NCBI GenBank assembly: GCA_963783355.1
Contig: CAWANF010000005.1
Span: forward strand, 434,001-498,000
Reading direction: 5' to 3'
Origin: CAWANF01 sp963783355
GTDB taxonomy: Bacteria; Bacteroidota; Rhodothermia; Balneolales; DATFMH01
Length of the DNA: 64,000 nucleotides
Shown here piece by piece: positions 1 to 8,140 of the stretch (positions are counted from its first letter, which is position 1; every line of letters starts with the position of its first letter). Under the pieces are notes generated by a model, which was given only the letters and a program-made list of their open reading frames with translations, was not told where the DNA came from and did no database searches. A program made the translations under genes and the position numbers.

Positions 1-1064
1 ATCCGGTTACGATCCCGTTCTGAAACAAAAGTGATTGCATCACCCGTTGATTCGGCTCGCGCCGTACGTCCGATACGGTGAATATAATCGTCGAGATCTC
101 CCGGAACATCAAAATTTATGATGTGTGAGATATCATCAATATCAATTCCCCTGGATAATACATCGGTAGCAATGATGACTTTACATTTTCCTGAACGAAA
201 ATCTCTTAAGGCTTCTTCTCGTTCAGCCTGCGTACGATCTCCATGCATACTTTTCGCATTGATACCTTTTTTATTTACGGAACGGGTCAGTTCTTCCGTT
301 CCTTTTTTGGTACCGACGAACACAATGCAGGACGTATATTCTTCTTTCGCCAGCAAATGAAGTAACAATTCTTCTTTCGCCCATCCCGGAACTTTATAGG
401 CAATCTGACGAACACCTTTTGCTACTTTGAAAGTCGCAATATTAATCCGTTCCTGGCTCTTGGAAAACGTACTGATAAACTTCTCGATATCATTCGGTAT
501 GGTTGCCGAAAAAAGCAGGTTTTGACGTTTTCTTGGCAATTTTGATTCAATCTTGCTGACATCCGGTAAAAATCCCATATCAAGCATACGATCAGCTTCA
601 TCCAGTACAAAATAATCCAGTGCGCTGAAATCGATAGGCTTAATTTTCATATGGTCGATCAACCGGCCCGGTGTAGCCACGACAATATTTACAATTTCAT
701 GATATAACGCTTTATCCTGGCGATTCCAGTCATCCGGAGTTCCGCCGCCATAAACGGTAACGGATGTGACCCCGGTGTGATAACCAAGTGCTACAATTTG
801 TTCATCTACTTGTTTTGCTAACTCACGAGTTGGCGTGAGAATCAGGGCTCTTATTCCTTTTTGAGGATTTTCCGAGAGTATGGAAAGTATCGGGATTACA
901 AATGCCCCGGTTTTACCGGTTCCGGTCTGCGAGGACGCTATTACATCTTTCCCGTTTAAAATATGTGGAATACATTCGCTTTGTATTTCTGTGGGGTCAT
1001 CAAAACTTAGATCTTTTAAACCTTCTAATACGTTGGAATGTAAGTGAAAATCTTCGAACGACAA
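1..1064 (-). CDS. DEAD-box ATP-dependent RNA helicase, 3' end off the window
   Basis: RNA helicase of the RhlE/CsdA type, which unwinds RNA duplexes during ribosome assembly or RNA decay. All core motifs can be read in one frame: Q-motif DDPTEIQ, motif I SSQTGTGKTG, PTRELA, YGGG, TPGR, DEAD, SAT, motif V ATDVLSRGID and motif VI HRIGRTAR. Only the C-terminal extension is missing, beyond position 1. An in-frame TAA lies about 13 codons upstream of SFEDFHLH and no ATG falls between them. The likely start is therefore TTG at 1064, giving the MSFEDF opening usual in this family. About 354 codons are present. The family is certain; the subfamily is not. Confidence 0.93.
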   Translation of the reverse strand, partial: MSFEDFHLHSNVLEGLKDLSFDDPTEIQSECIPHILNGKDVIASSQTGTGKTGAFVIPILSILSENPQKGIRALILTPTRELAKQVDEQIVALGYHTGVTSVTVYGGGTPDDWNRQDKALYHEIVNIVVATPGRLIDHMKIKPIDFSALDYFVLDEADRMLDMGFLPDVSKIESKLPRKRQNLLFSATIPNDIEKFISTFSKSQERINIATFKVAKGVRQIAYKVPGWAKEELLLHLLAKEEYTSCIVFVGTKKGTEELTRSVNKKGINAKSMHGDRTQAEREEALRDFRSGKCKVIIATDVLSRGIDIDDISHIINFDVPGDLDDYIHRIGRTARAESTGDAITFVSERDRNR

Positions 1065-1197
1065 TATTCTATCTGTTATAATTTGAATGGTTCTTTCTTA
1101 AATATTCTTGCTGATAAAGGCACAATACCTTATTTAATAACTATTTATTCATATAACTTATTATGCAATATTTAATATGAATATGTATTAACAAGTC

Positions 1198-2154
1198 TTA
1201 ACCGACTCTGTATTTATCACTTATCCCCGTTATTTGTGCATCTGAGGAAGAGGTCGGGTTATCTGCCATGCTTATATTAAGACCTTTTTGGGTTTTTAAA
1301 AAATATAATATCTGAAGAACAACGATCAACAGGATACCCAGAAATCCACAAATACCTGCTTCCGGACCAAAAGCTCCTCCCGTCCAGTACTGGGGACCCA
1401 TCTGATCAATCTGTAACAAAGATAAACGAAATGGCATGCCGCTTACTGCATATCCTAAAATACCGCCCTGCACAAAATTCCATGAAAAGTGTATGCCAAT
1501 CGACATTCCAAGCCTGCCCGTAATGACAAAGGGCAGAGCAAGCATCACGCCGGCTCCAACAATATTGATAGTTGATAACCATGTGGCATTCGGATTTTCA
1601 AAATGCATGATGCCAAATATGAGGGACGAAATACCAACAGCCATGTAAACGGCCTTTTTCTTATCAATTCGCGGACTCAAAAATCCTTCAAACAAGTTGG
1701 TTATCTGATATCCCCGAAACAATAATTCTTCATAAAAAGCCACAAACAGCATCGATACAATCATAAAAACAAATTCAACGATGTATGGCAATTGGGTTAC
1801 CCGGTTCCATCCAAACCCATCAACCCTGACCCACCCAAAAATCCACTCCAGCAGAAAAATAAAAATCATTGCCAGGGTACCTAAAACCACGCCAAGTCCC
1901 GTTTCCATCCACCACGATTTATTCAGCAGAAAGCCATAATCAATAATTTTCTTCAAATCTATAAACCGAATACTTAAAAATACACTTAACAGCACCCCGA
2001 TTCCGGTGACCAATACGTTACCATATTGATTTAATACCAAAGATGGATACATGGCAACCAGAACCCCAATAACCAACATCATGATGAGCATTTGAACGGA
2101 AAGACGCCACCCGGCTCGTAAACGATATTCTTCTGAGTTGATAAAAATATTCAT
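1198..2154 (-). CDS. CPBP family intramembrane glutamic endopeptidase
   Basis: Integral membrane protease of the CPBP (CAAX protease and bacteriocin-processing, Abi/Rce1-like) family, 318 residues. The three signature motifs are visible: EELLFRG (catalytic Glu pair near residues 142-143 and Arg147), FGIMH (His184) and HFSWN (His222, Asn226). Six to eight hydrophobic segments span residues 20-290, with a polar C-terminal tail. Substrates of bacterial members are mostly unknown. Proposed roles are protein processing and self-immunity. It lies divergent to the SRAP gene and downstream of the helicase on the same strand. The family call is firm; the role is open. Confidence 0.9.
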   Translation of the reverse strand: MNIFINSEEYRLRAGWRLSVQMLIMMLVIGVLVAMYPSLVLNQYGNVLVTGIGVLLSVFLSIRFIDLKKIIDYGFLLNKSWWMETGLGVVLGTLAMIFIFLLEWIFGWVRVDGFGWNRVTQLPYIVEFVFMIVSMLFVAFYEELLFRGYQITNLFEGFLSPRIDKKKAVYMAVGISSLIFGIMHFENPNATWLSTINIVGAGVMLALPFVITGRLGMSIGIHFSWNFVQGGILGYAVSGMPFRLSLLQIDQMGPQYWTGGAFGPEAGICGFLGILLIVVLQILYFLKTQKGLNISMADNPTSSSDAQITGISDKYRVG

Positions 2155-2240
2155 GATGCTTGCTTTACTCTTTTTGGCCTGTTATGCTATAGCAAATTAA
2201 ACTACATTATACAGAGTACTTTATAAAGATTTTATAAAAT

Positions 2241-2918
2241 ATGTGTGGTCGATATACACTTTTTTCAGAAAAAAAAGAAATTGAAGAGATTTTTGATGTT
2301 GATATTGATGACGATCTCTTTCAAACCAGTTACAACATTGCCCCCGGAAGCAATAATCCGGTTGTCTTGATGCCACGTCCGAATGTCTGGGATATCAGCA
2401 GTTTTCGATGGGGACTCATCCCATCCTGGGCCGATGACGAAAAAGTAGGTTATAAAATGACCAACGCACGTGCCGAAACATTAATGGAGAAATCTTCCTA
2501 TAAAAAACCGTTTCAGCGTCAGCGTTGCCTGATCCCGGCCAATGGATTTTATGAATGGCAAACGATTTATAAAGAGAAAACACCATTTTATGTCCGTACT
2601 TTAGATCAGGATCTTTTTGGCTTTGCCGGGATTTATGAAAAATGGACTTCAGCGGATAAAAAAAATGTTATTTATTCGTACACGATAATTACTACCGAAG
2701 CCAACACGCTTTTGCAGCCACTACATGATCGCATGCCGGTCATTTTGGAACGCAATGATTTTGATTCGTGGCTGGATCCTGTTAATTCGGAAACAGATAA
2801 ATTGATAAAAATGTTAAAACCATATCCTACCGAAAGAATGTCTATTTACCGGGTTTCTGCTGATGTGAATAATGCCCAAAATAACAGCCCCAAGCTCATT
2901 TTACCTACCGATGTTTAA
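2241..2918 (+). CDS. SRAP-domain protein (YedK/HMCES family)
   Basis: 225-residue SOS-response-associated peptidase (SRAP) protein. Family members form a covalent thiazolidine link with abasic sites in single-stranded DNA through the N-terminal cysteine, shielding the lesion. The sequence starts MCGRYT, so Cys2 becomes the reactive N-terminus after Met removal. Other active-site elements are NIAPG (Asn32), NARAET (75-80), GFYEW (Glu105) and LHDRMPVI (His162). Length is typical. Its last eight bases overlap the start of the following lipoprotein gene, so the two are probably co-transcribed. Confidence 0.95.
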   Translation: MCGRYTLFSEKKEIEEIFDVDIDDDLFQTSYNIAPGSNNPVVLMPRPNVWDISSFRWGLIPSWADDEKVGYKMTNARAETLMEKSSYKKPFQRQRCLIPANGFYEWQTIYKEKTPFYVRTLDQDLFGFAGIYEKWTSADKKNVIYSYTIITTEANTLLQPLHDRMPVILERNDFDSWLDPVNSETDKLIKMLKPYPTERMSIYRVSADVNNAQNNSPKLILPTDV

Positions 2919-3339
2919 AGCCTTTACGTTTGCAGCTAGTTGCCTGCTTGTCATAACTTTTATCCAGTCGTGCAACAGTGGAAACAAGGACATTCTTAGT
3001 AAGAAAACACTCGTTTTAAGTGTAAACAGGGATGGAAATAATCTGAAATATTCCGGACAGCATCTCGAAAACAGGCCCTTTTATTCCTACAAAAGCGGAA
3101 CTCCGTTATTTGAAGCCGAACTCTATAATCACCAGGGGGAAAAAATACAGACCGTGCTTTTTGGTAAGATTTTTTTCATTGGAAAAGGGCCAGGCTACCA
3201 GTTAACATTCCCCTTCTATAAAGACCTGGATCACATTATCATATACAGGCTCGATCCCAGTTCCGGCCATATTACCAATAAAGATAAACAGATTGCTTTA
3301 CGCTGGACTTACAAGCCTGATACCTCTTCCCAAAAATAA
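2911..3339 (+). CDS. Small lipoprotein, function unknown
   Basis: 142-residue protein starting at an ATG inside the last codons of the SRAP gene. The N-terminus MFKAFTFAASCLLVITFIQSC is hydrophobic and ends at a plausible though imperfect lipobox (IQSC), so export and lipidation are likely. The mature part is polar and rich in aromatic residues, suggesting a small beta-rich domain. I do not recognise the family. An upstream in-frame ATG at 2872 would add 13 residues before the signal sequence and is less likely. A hairpin terminator follows directly. Confidence 0.65.
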   Translation: MFKAFTFAASCLLVITFIQSCNSGNKDILSKKTLVLSVNRDGNNLKYSGQHLENRPFYSYKSGTPLFEAELYNHQGEKIQTVLFGKIFFIGKGPGYQLTFPFYKDLDHIIIYRLDPSSGHITNKDKQIALRWTYKPDTSSQK

Positions 3340-3342
3340 AAA

Positions 3343-3368
3343 AAGCCCGATAGACTAATACCGGGCTT
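3343..3368. terminator. Bidirectional terminator between lipoprotein gene and secG
   Basis: Inverted repeat AAGCCCG (3343-3349) and CGGGCTT (3362-3368) with a 12-base loop, preceded by an A-rich run. It lies between two convergent genes and can serve both. Confidence 0.8.
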
Positions 3369-3389
3369 GTAATATTCAAATCAAAAATC

Positions 3390-3794
3390 TTAGTTGCCGG
3401 AAGGTTTTTTGCTTCCGCCATTTTTGCTGTTATCCGTCGTCGCGCTCTTTTTGGGAGCATTATTTGGAAGCGGCACAGCCGACTGTGTTTTGGATGGCAT
3501 ATTCAAATTAGCCGGAGCCGTAGCCGCGGCGTCTTGTTGAATCGTACTCTTAGACTGACCACCCCGTTCGATAAAGAAATTTGCTACCAGGCAAAGAACC
3601 AAAAAAGAACCACCTAAAATGGATGTAGCTTTCGAAAGGAAATCAGCGGTCCGGCGCTGACCCATCATTTGCGTTGCGGAACCACCCGCAGCAATACCGG
3701 ATAAACCACCTCCGTCTCCACTTTGCAATAAAACGGAAATAGTTAATAACAGGCATATAATAGAAACAATGACGACAATCAGTGTATAAATCAT
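3390..3794 (-). CDS. secG: Preprotein translocase subunit SecG
   Basis: 134-residue SecG, the small accessory subunit of the SecYEG channel that assists SecA-driven export. Two transmembrane segments (about 2-22 and 57-74) flank the conserved loop with LLQSGDGGGLSG and a polar stretch containing QRRTADFLSK. The C-terminal 50 residues are a low-complexity Ser/Ala/Lys/Asn tail, as in Bacteroidota SecG. Start is the ATG at 3794. secA is also in this window but far away at 20.4 kb. Confidence 0.93.
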   Translation of the reverse strand: MIYTLIVVIVSIICLLLTISVLLQSGDGGGLSGIAAGGSATQMMGQRRTADFLSKATSILGGSFLVLCLVANFFIERGGQSKSTIQQDAAATAPANLNMPSKTQSAVPLPNNAPKKSATTDNSKNGGSKKPSGN

Positions 3795-3952
3795 AGAAAT
3801 CTCTTAGTTAACTGCTTAAAAAAATAGATAAACAAGTTACCCATATTTCATTTCATCTACAATAACGTATCGCTCATTTTTAAATTATCTATCATTTTAT
3901 TTTAATATCATATAGGGTATAACCATTTATTATTCAGCAGGATGATGACGAT

Positions 3953-4894
3953 ATGGAGCATATTTATAAATTTTTATCCAATTTGTTAGGTATTGAAATG
4001 ATTACGGCAAGCCGGATGGTCCTGTCTGTAATTATCCTTTTCATCCTTTGGGCCGCCCGGCTCATCACTTTAAAAATATCTTTACGGGGTGTCATAGATC
4101 CCCATCTTCATTATAAATGGCGAAAAAACTCCAGCTATATCGCCTTTACCATCGGTTTTTTCCTGATCGGACGTATTTGGTTTGAGGGCGTTCAGTCGAT
4201 TGCCACGTTTTTGGGTTTGTTATCGGCCGGTTTGGCTATCGCTCTTAAGGATCCTATAACAGATTTAGTCGGCTGGTTATTCGTTTTGTGGCGACAACCT
4301 TTTCAAATAGGCGATCGCATTCAGATTGGTGACGTCCGCGGAGATGTTATCGACTTGCGCATTTTCAAATTCACTCTGAATGAAATAGGTAATTGGGTGG
4401 ATGCTGATCAAAGCACCGGACGCGTTATTCATGTTCCTAATCATAAAGTGTTTGTGGAGTCGCTCGCCAATTACAACAGCGAATTTAGGTTCATTTGGAA
4501 TGAGATACCTGTTCTAATCACGTTCGAAAGTGACTGGAAAATAGCAAAAAAGATACTTATGGAAATCGTTGAAAAGCATGCAATGCAAATAACCGATCGG
4601 GCACAAAAAGAGATACGCAAGGCCGCTCGATCCTTTCTAATTTATTACAATGTTCTCACCCCTACCGTCTATACCAATGTTAAAGACAGCGGGGTGATGC
4701 TGACCATCCGTTATCTCACCGATCCACGGAAGCGACGCAGTACGCAGGAGGCTATATGGGAAGATATCCTTGAACAATTTGCTTCCCAAAAGGACATTGA
4801 CCTTGCTTATCCAACAACCAGGATCTATTACAATCCAAAGGAGGGTAAAGGGATAAACCATGATCAAGACGGAGAAATATCACCGGAAAACTAG
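3953..4894 (+). CDS. Small-conductance mechanosensitive channel (MscS family)
   Basis: 313-residue MscS-type channel releasing solutes under osmotic downshock. Hydrophobic segments lie near residues 18-40, 60-80 and 84-113. The third holds the small-residue pore helix (SAGLAIALKD). It is followed by the beta-domain signature QPFQIGDRIQIGDVRGDVIDL (about 115-135) and the typical alpha/beta C-terminal domain. The stop codon ends at 4894, only two bases from the complement of a displaced mnmE 3' end that begins at 4897. mscS and mnmE were therefore probably immediate convergent neighbours before the insertion described below. Confidence 0.93.
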   Translation: MEHIYKFLSNLLGIEMITASRMVLSVIILFILWAARLITLKISLRGVIDPHLHYKWRKNSSYIAFTIGFFLIGRIWFEGVQSIATFLGLLSAGLAIALKDPITDLVGWLFVLWRQPFQIGDRIQIGDVRGDVIDLRIFKFTLNEIGNWVDADQSTGRVIHVPNHKVFVESLANYNSEFRFIWNEIPVLITFESDWKIAKKILMEIVEKHAMQITDRAQKEIRKAARSFLIYYNVLTPTVYTNVKDSGVMLTIRYLTDPRKRRSTQEAIWEDILEQFASQKDIDLAYPTTRIYYNPKEGKGINHDQDGEISPEN

Positions 4895-4896
4895 TT

Positions 4897-5178
4897 CTAT
4901 TTCCTGATACAAAACCGGGAAAAAATGCTGTCCAGCACATCTTCGTTGGTGATTTCACCGGTTATTGTCCCAAGTTCGTGCAAAGCCGAACGCAAATCGA
5001 TGGCCAGAAAATCGCCGGTGACACCATTTGTTAAAGACTGCAAAGCCGCATTCACATGCTCTTTGGTTTTAGACAGGACATCGCGATGACGGCTGGATGT
5101 AACTATTAAACTGGATGCATCATAGTGCTTGTTTTCCAGGGCTTTTTCTTTCATCAGGGTTTTCAATTCTTCGATGCC
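4897..5178 (-). pseudogene. Displaced duplicate of the mnmE 3' end
   Basis: 282 bp matching the last 282 bp of the intact mnmE (6428-6709) at about 21 mismatches (roughly 92.5 percent identity by eye). It encodes the final ~93 residues of MnmE. The protein differs at only two positions of the last 89: Val for Ala in RHRDVLSK, and Arg for Gly in the C-terminal FCIRK versus FCIGK. Similarity stops abruptly at 5178/6709. There is no GTPase domain and no start signal, so it is not a functional gene. It looks like the original mnmE end, cut off when a 1.5-kb segment was acquired. Confidence 0.9.
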
Positions 5179-5387
5179 TACCTACCGATGACCGGGCTCT
5201 TATAGTAGTTCAGCAGTATTCAAATAATCAACATTATTCATACTTATACGCCTTATCTAAAAAACAGTATTATAAATTTAGTTTTGAAAAGGCCAAACTT
5301 ACGAATCTTCAAAATTCAAAAGGGAACGATGCCGAATATTCATTTGACGGTTACGAAGTTCATACAATTTTAATTTTTGGCCACTGA
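5179..5387 (+). pseudogene. Truncated C-terminal fragment of an unidentified protein
   Basis: Starting exactly where the mnmE duplicate ends, a plus-strand frame runs 68 codons to TGA at 5385-5387. The peptide opens PTDDRALIVVQQYSNNQHY and ends GYEVHTILIFGH. Its alternating polar/hydrophobic pattern resembles the final beta-sandwich strands of a larger enzyme, possibly a glycoside hydrolase, though I cannot name the family. It has no start codon of its own next to the junction. I read it as the tail of a donor gene carried in with satP. Confidence 0.45.
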
Positions 5388-5755
5388 AAAGTTCAGCCCT
5401 TTCACATTTAACAAAATGGATTAAAATTGATACATATTGATGCCGTTCGACTTAACAATAAATACAACCGCTTATAAAAGTTGTAAATTACATATTGTTT
5501 ATTATTTTTAACAAAAGTCAGGTTGTTTGTTATCGTTTTGAATGTTTCCTGCAAGGGTTCTGTGTGTGTGTTCAATGTCTGGATGCAGGAAAAAATAAAT
5601 GCTACAAGATTTCTTCCAAGAAGACCGTCCGGGAAGCAATACAATTAATTATTTAAGCCTAAACAGCTAAGAATCATATTAATATTTTACTCAGCCTTTG
5701 GGCCTTTTGACGAACCATAGTCGTACTTAATTCCAAAAAAAGTTGAGGATAAAAA
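5388..5755. other. Intergenic region upstream of the acetate transporter
   Basis: 368 bp, AT-rich, between the gene fragment and satP. It probably holds the satP promoter. I see no convincing hairpin, repeat or coding frame. Confidence 0.5.
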
Positions 5756-6349
5756 ATGAATGAGAATTCTATACTCGATATTAAAGATAACACAGGTAAT
5801 CCGGCGCCTCTTGGGTTACTCGCTTTCGGCATGACTACCGTATTATTAAACTTACACAATGCAGGGATCTTTCAAATTGGCTCTATGATACTTGCAATGG
5901 GAATATTTTATGGAGGCCTCGCACAAATTTTAGCTGGTATAATGGAGTGGAAAAAGAATAACACCTTCGGACTGACTGCCTTTACCTCTTACGGATTTTT
6001 TTGGCTTACTTTAGTTGCGCTTATTGTAATTCCAAAATTCGGTTGGATAGGAGCAACCACATCGGGCGGGATGGTTTGGTACATGATTATGTGGGGATTA
6101 TTTACCTTTTTAATGTTTATCGGAACCCTAAAACTAGCGAAAGCCCTGCAGGTTGTGTTCGCAACATTGACACTGCTTTTTATCTTGCTCGCAATAGCAT
6201 ATGCAACCGGCAGTAAGTCCGTTACAATTTTCGCTGGTTATGAAGGGGTCATTTGCGGAGCATCTGCCATTTATACAGGTATTGCCGAAGTACTGAATGA
6301 AGTTTACGGTAGATCGGTTCTCCCCCTCGGGGCTGTAGCTAGAAATTGA
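5756..6349 (+). CDS. satP: Acetate uptake transporter (SatP/GPR1/FUN34/YaaH family)
   Basis: 197-residue inner-membrane acetate/succinate-proton symporter. The family signature NPAPLGLLAFGMTT is at residues 15-28, followed by six hydrophobic segments. The C-terminus is a short conserved tail with YGRSVLPLG. AGGA lies about eight bases before the ATG. The gene sits inside the segment bounded by the two mnmE 3' ends, so it was probably acquired with it. It has its own strong terminator and no obvious operon partner. Confidence 0.93.
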   Translation: MNENSILDIKDNTGNPAPLGLLAFGMTTVLLNLHNAGIFQIGSMILAMGIFYGGLAQILAGIMEWKKNNTFGLTAFTSYGFFWLTLVALIVIPKFGWIGATTSGGMVWYMIMWGLFTFLMFIGTLKLAKALQVVFATLTLLFILLAIAYATGSKSVTIFAGYEGVICGASAIYTGIAEVLNEVYGRSVLPLGAVARN

Positions 6350-6385
6350 AAAATCCGTTCCATCCCTCGTTTAAAATTAATAACA

Positions 6386-6426
6386 GCAGTTTCCCTGGTT
6401 AGATAGCATTTTCAACGGGAAACTGC
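6386..6426. terminator. Terminator between satP and mnmE
   Basis: Perfect 10-bp stem GCAGTTTCCC (6386-6395) with GGGAAACTGC (6417-6426) and a 21-base loop, followed by T-rich sequence on both strands. It lies between the convergent stop codons and serves both genes. Confidence 0.88.
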
Positions 6427-6427
6427 G

Positions 6428-7810
6428 TTATTTTCCGATACAAAACCGCGAGAATATACTGTCTAACACATCTTCGTTGGTGATTTCACCGGTTATTGTC
6501 CCAAGCTCATGTAAAGCGGAACGCAAATCGATAGCAAGAAAATCGCCGGTGACACCATTTGTTAAAGACTGCAAAGCCGCATTCACATGCTCTTTGGTTT
6601 TAGACAGGGCATCTCGATGACGACTGGATGTAACTATTAAACTTGAAGCATCATAGTGCTTGTTTTCCAGGGCTTTTTCTTTCATCAGGGTTTTCAATTC
6701 TTCGATACCCTCTTCTTTTGGTGCGGCTATGAGCAAATCGTAAAATGAGGCCTCTTCCGAAGGAATCTTAACAATATCTTTTTTGGTACCAATGCAAATG
6801 AAAGGTTTTTGTATTTTGTTGGCACGAAATTCTCCAATCATTTTCTTCTCTTCCTGCGATAATGGAAGGGTCAAATCCTTCAGGTAAACAATCAGATCCG
6901 CTTCCTGCATGGCTTTTTGGGATCGCCGCACTCCTTCCGCCTCGATGGTATCCATGGTATCACGAATACCGGCGGTATCAATCAGGCGAAATAATAATCC
7001 TTCGTGACTCCAATCGGCATCGATCGTGTCGCGGGTGGTCCCGGCAATCTCCGAAACGATGGCCCGCTCATTACCAATCAGCGTATTTAATAAAGTCGAT
7101 TTACCAGCGTTTGGAACGCCTGCAAAAACCGTCCGGACCCCATGTTTGACTAATCTGCCTGCTTCATATGTTTCCAGCAAACGATCAATTTGCTGATCGA
7201 GATCCATTAGCAATTGTGTTAACTGATCGCGGTTGGCAAACTCCACGTCTTCTTCCACAAAATCGAGCTCCAGTTCCACCATGGCCGTAGCATCAATGAT
7301 AGCCTGGCGAAATTCCCGGATTCGCTTTCCCAGGGCTCCCTCTAATTGTTGCTGGGCGGCTTCAATCGCCCGGCTGCTTTTAGCGTGAATCAGATCGGCA
7401 ACAGCCTCGGCCTGTGATAATTCCATTTTACCGTTTAAAAAAGCACGATGGGTAAACTCGCCCGGTTGCGCCATCCGGATTCCCTGTCTCAAAACCGTTT
7501 CTAAAACAGCCTGGGTAATTAAAACGCCACCATGTGATGAAATTTCAACCGAATCTTCCCCGGTATACGATTTGGGGGATTTGAAGATGGTAATCAACAC
7601 CTCATCAAGAATGGAACCATCTTTTAGCAAGTGTCCATAATGTACGGTATGAGAATGCTGTTTCGTTAAATCTTTGCCTTTAAAAATCCGGTTTACCTTC
7701 TGAATACAGTCTTTTCCGGATACACGAACCACAGCAATCCCAGCTTCACCAATGGGTGTAGCGATAGCCGCTATGGTTTCTTTTTGGTCGATAGTAGATT
7801 CTGGTATCAT
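6428..7810 (-). CDS. mnmE: tRNA uridine-5-carboxymethylaminomethyl synthase GTPase MnmE
   Basis: MnmE (TrmE), the GTPase that with MnmG modifies U34 of several tRNAs. Complete: N-terminal folate-binding domain, helical domain, and an inserted G domain with G1 GVPNAGKST, the TTRDT loop, G3 DTAG and G4 TKKD. The C-terminal FCIGK carries the catalytic Cys. ATG at 7810 (MIPESTIDQKETI) is preferred. A TTG at 7819 would add three residues, and neither has a clear ribosome-binding site. The last 282 bp are duplicated at 4897-5178, so the present 3' end may come from a related donor. Confidence 0.96.
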   Translation of the reverse strand: MIPESTIDQKETIAAIATPIGEAGIAVVRVSGKDCIQKVNRIFKGKDLTKQHSHTVHYGHLLKDGSILDEVLITIFKSPKSYTGEDSVEISSHGGVLITQAVLETVLRQGIRMAQPGEFTHRAFLNGKMELSQAEAVADLIHAKSSRAIEAAQQQLEGALGKRIREFRQAIIDATAMVELELDFVEEDVEFANRDQLTQLLMDLDQQIDRLLETYEAGRLVKHGVRTVFAGVPNAGKSTLLNTLIGNERAIVSEIAGTTRDTIDADWSHEGLLFRLIDTAGIRDTMDTIEAEGVRRSQKAMQEADLIVYLKDLTLPLSQEEKKMIGEFRANKIQKPFICIGTKKDIVKIPSEEASFYDLLIAAPKEEGIEELKTLMKEKALENKHYDASSLIVTSSRHRDALSKTKEHVNAALQSLTNGVTGDFLAIDLRSALHELGTITGEITNEDVLDSIFSRFCIGK

Positions 7811-7969
7811 ATCAACCAAAGATAACGAATATTAGCTGATTTTGAGATACGATTGAACAAATGATGCTTTGTGTAAAGACAGAACATGGCATGTGCGGAC
7901 TTTTCACAGACTGTATATGAAGAATACCCATCAAGAAATCAAAGGACTACACATGGTGACAAAAAAACC

Positions 7970-8065
7970 TTGAACCTGGATTTTAGGGATTAATCTGATG
8001 TCCGTGATAGATATATATAGAAAAATAATCCCGGCAATCCGCGAATCCTGTAAATCCAGGTTCAA
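7970..8065. repeat. Inverted repeat between mnmE and the peptide transporter gene
   Basis: Perfect 14-bp arms TTGAACCTGGATTT (7970-7983) and AAATCCAGGTTCAA (8052-8065). A smaller inner pair (GGGATTA / TAATCCC) lies in the 68-bp spacer. The right arm resembles sequence inside the palindromic element near 56970, which suggests a dispersed intergenic repeat family. The rest of the 330-bp gap 7811-8140 shows nothing coding. Confidence 0.7.
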
Positions 8066-8140
8066 ATCTTATACGATGCGTTGCGAACAGATCACACAGA
8101 CCATCGACCAACAACTCTTTACTGATAACGGTTCACAGAA

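Noticed and set aside
5408..5644. 78-codon minus-strand ORF in the acquired segment
   Set aside because: AT-rich with rare composition, no homology features; likely chance.
8052..8065. T-loop-like GGTTCAAATC suggesting a tRNA
   Set aside because: No flanking stems, anticodon arm or acceptor pairing; it is an arm of an inverted repeat.
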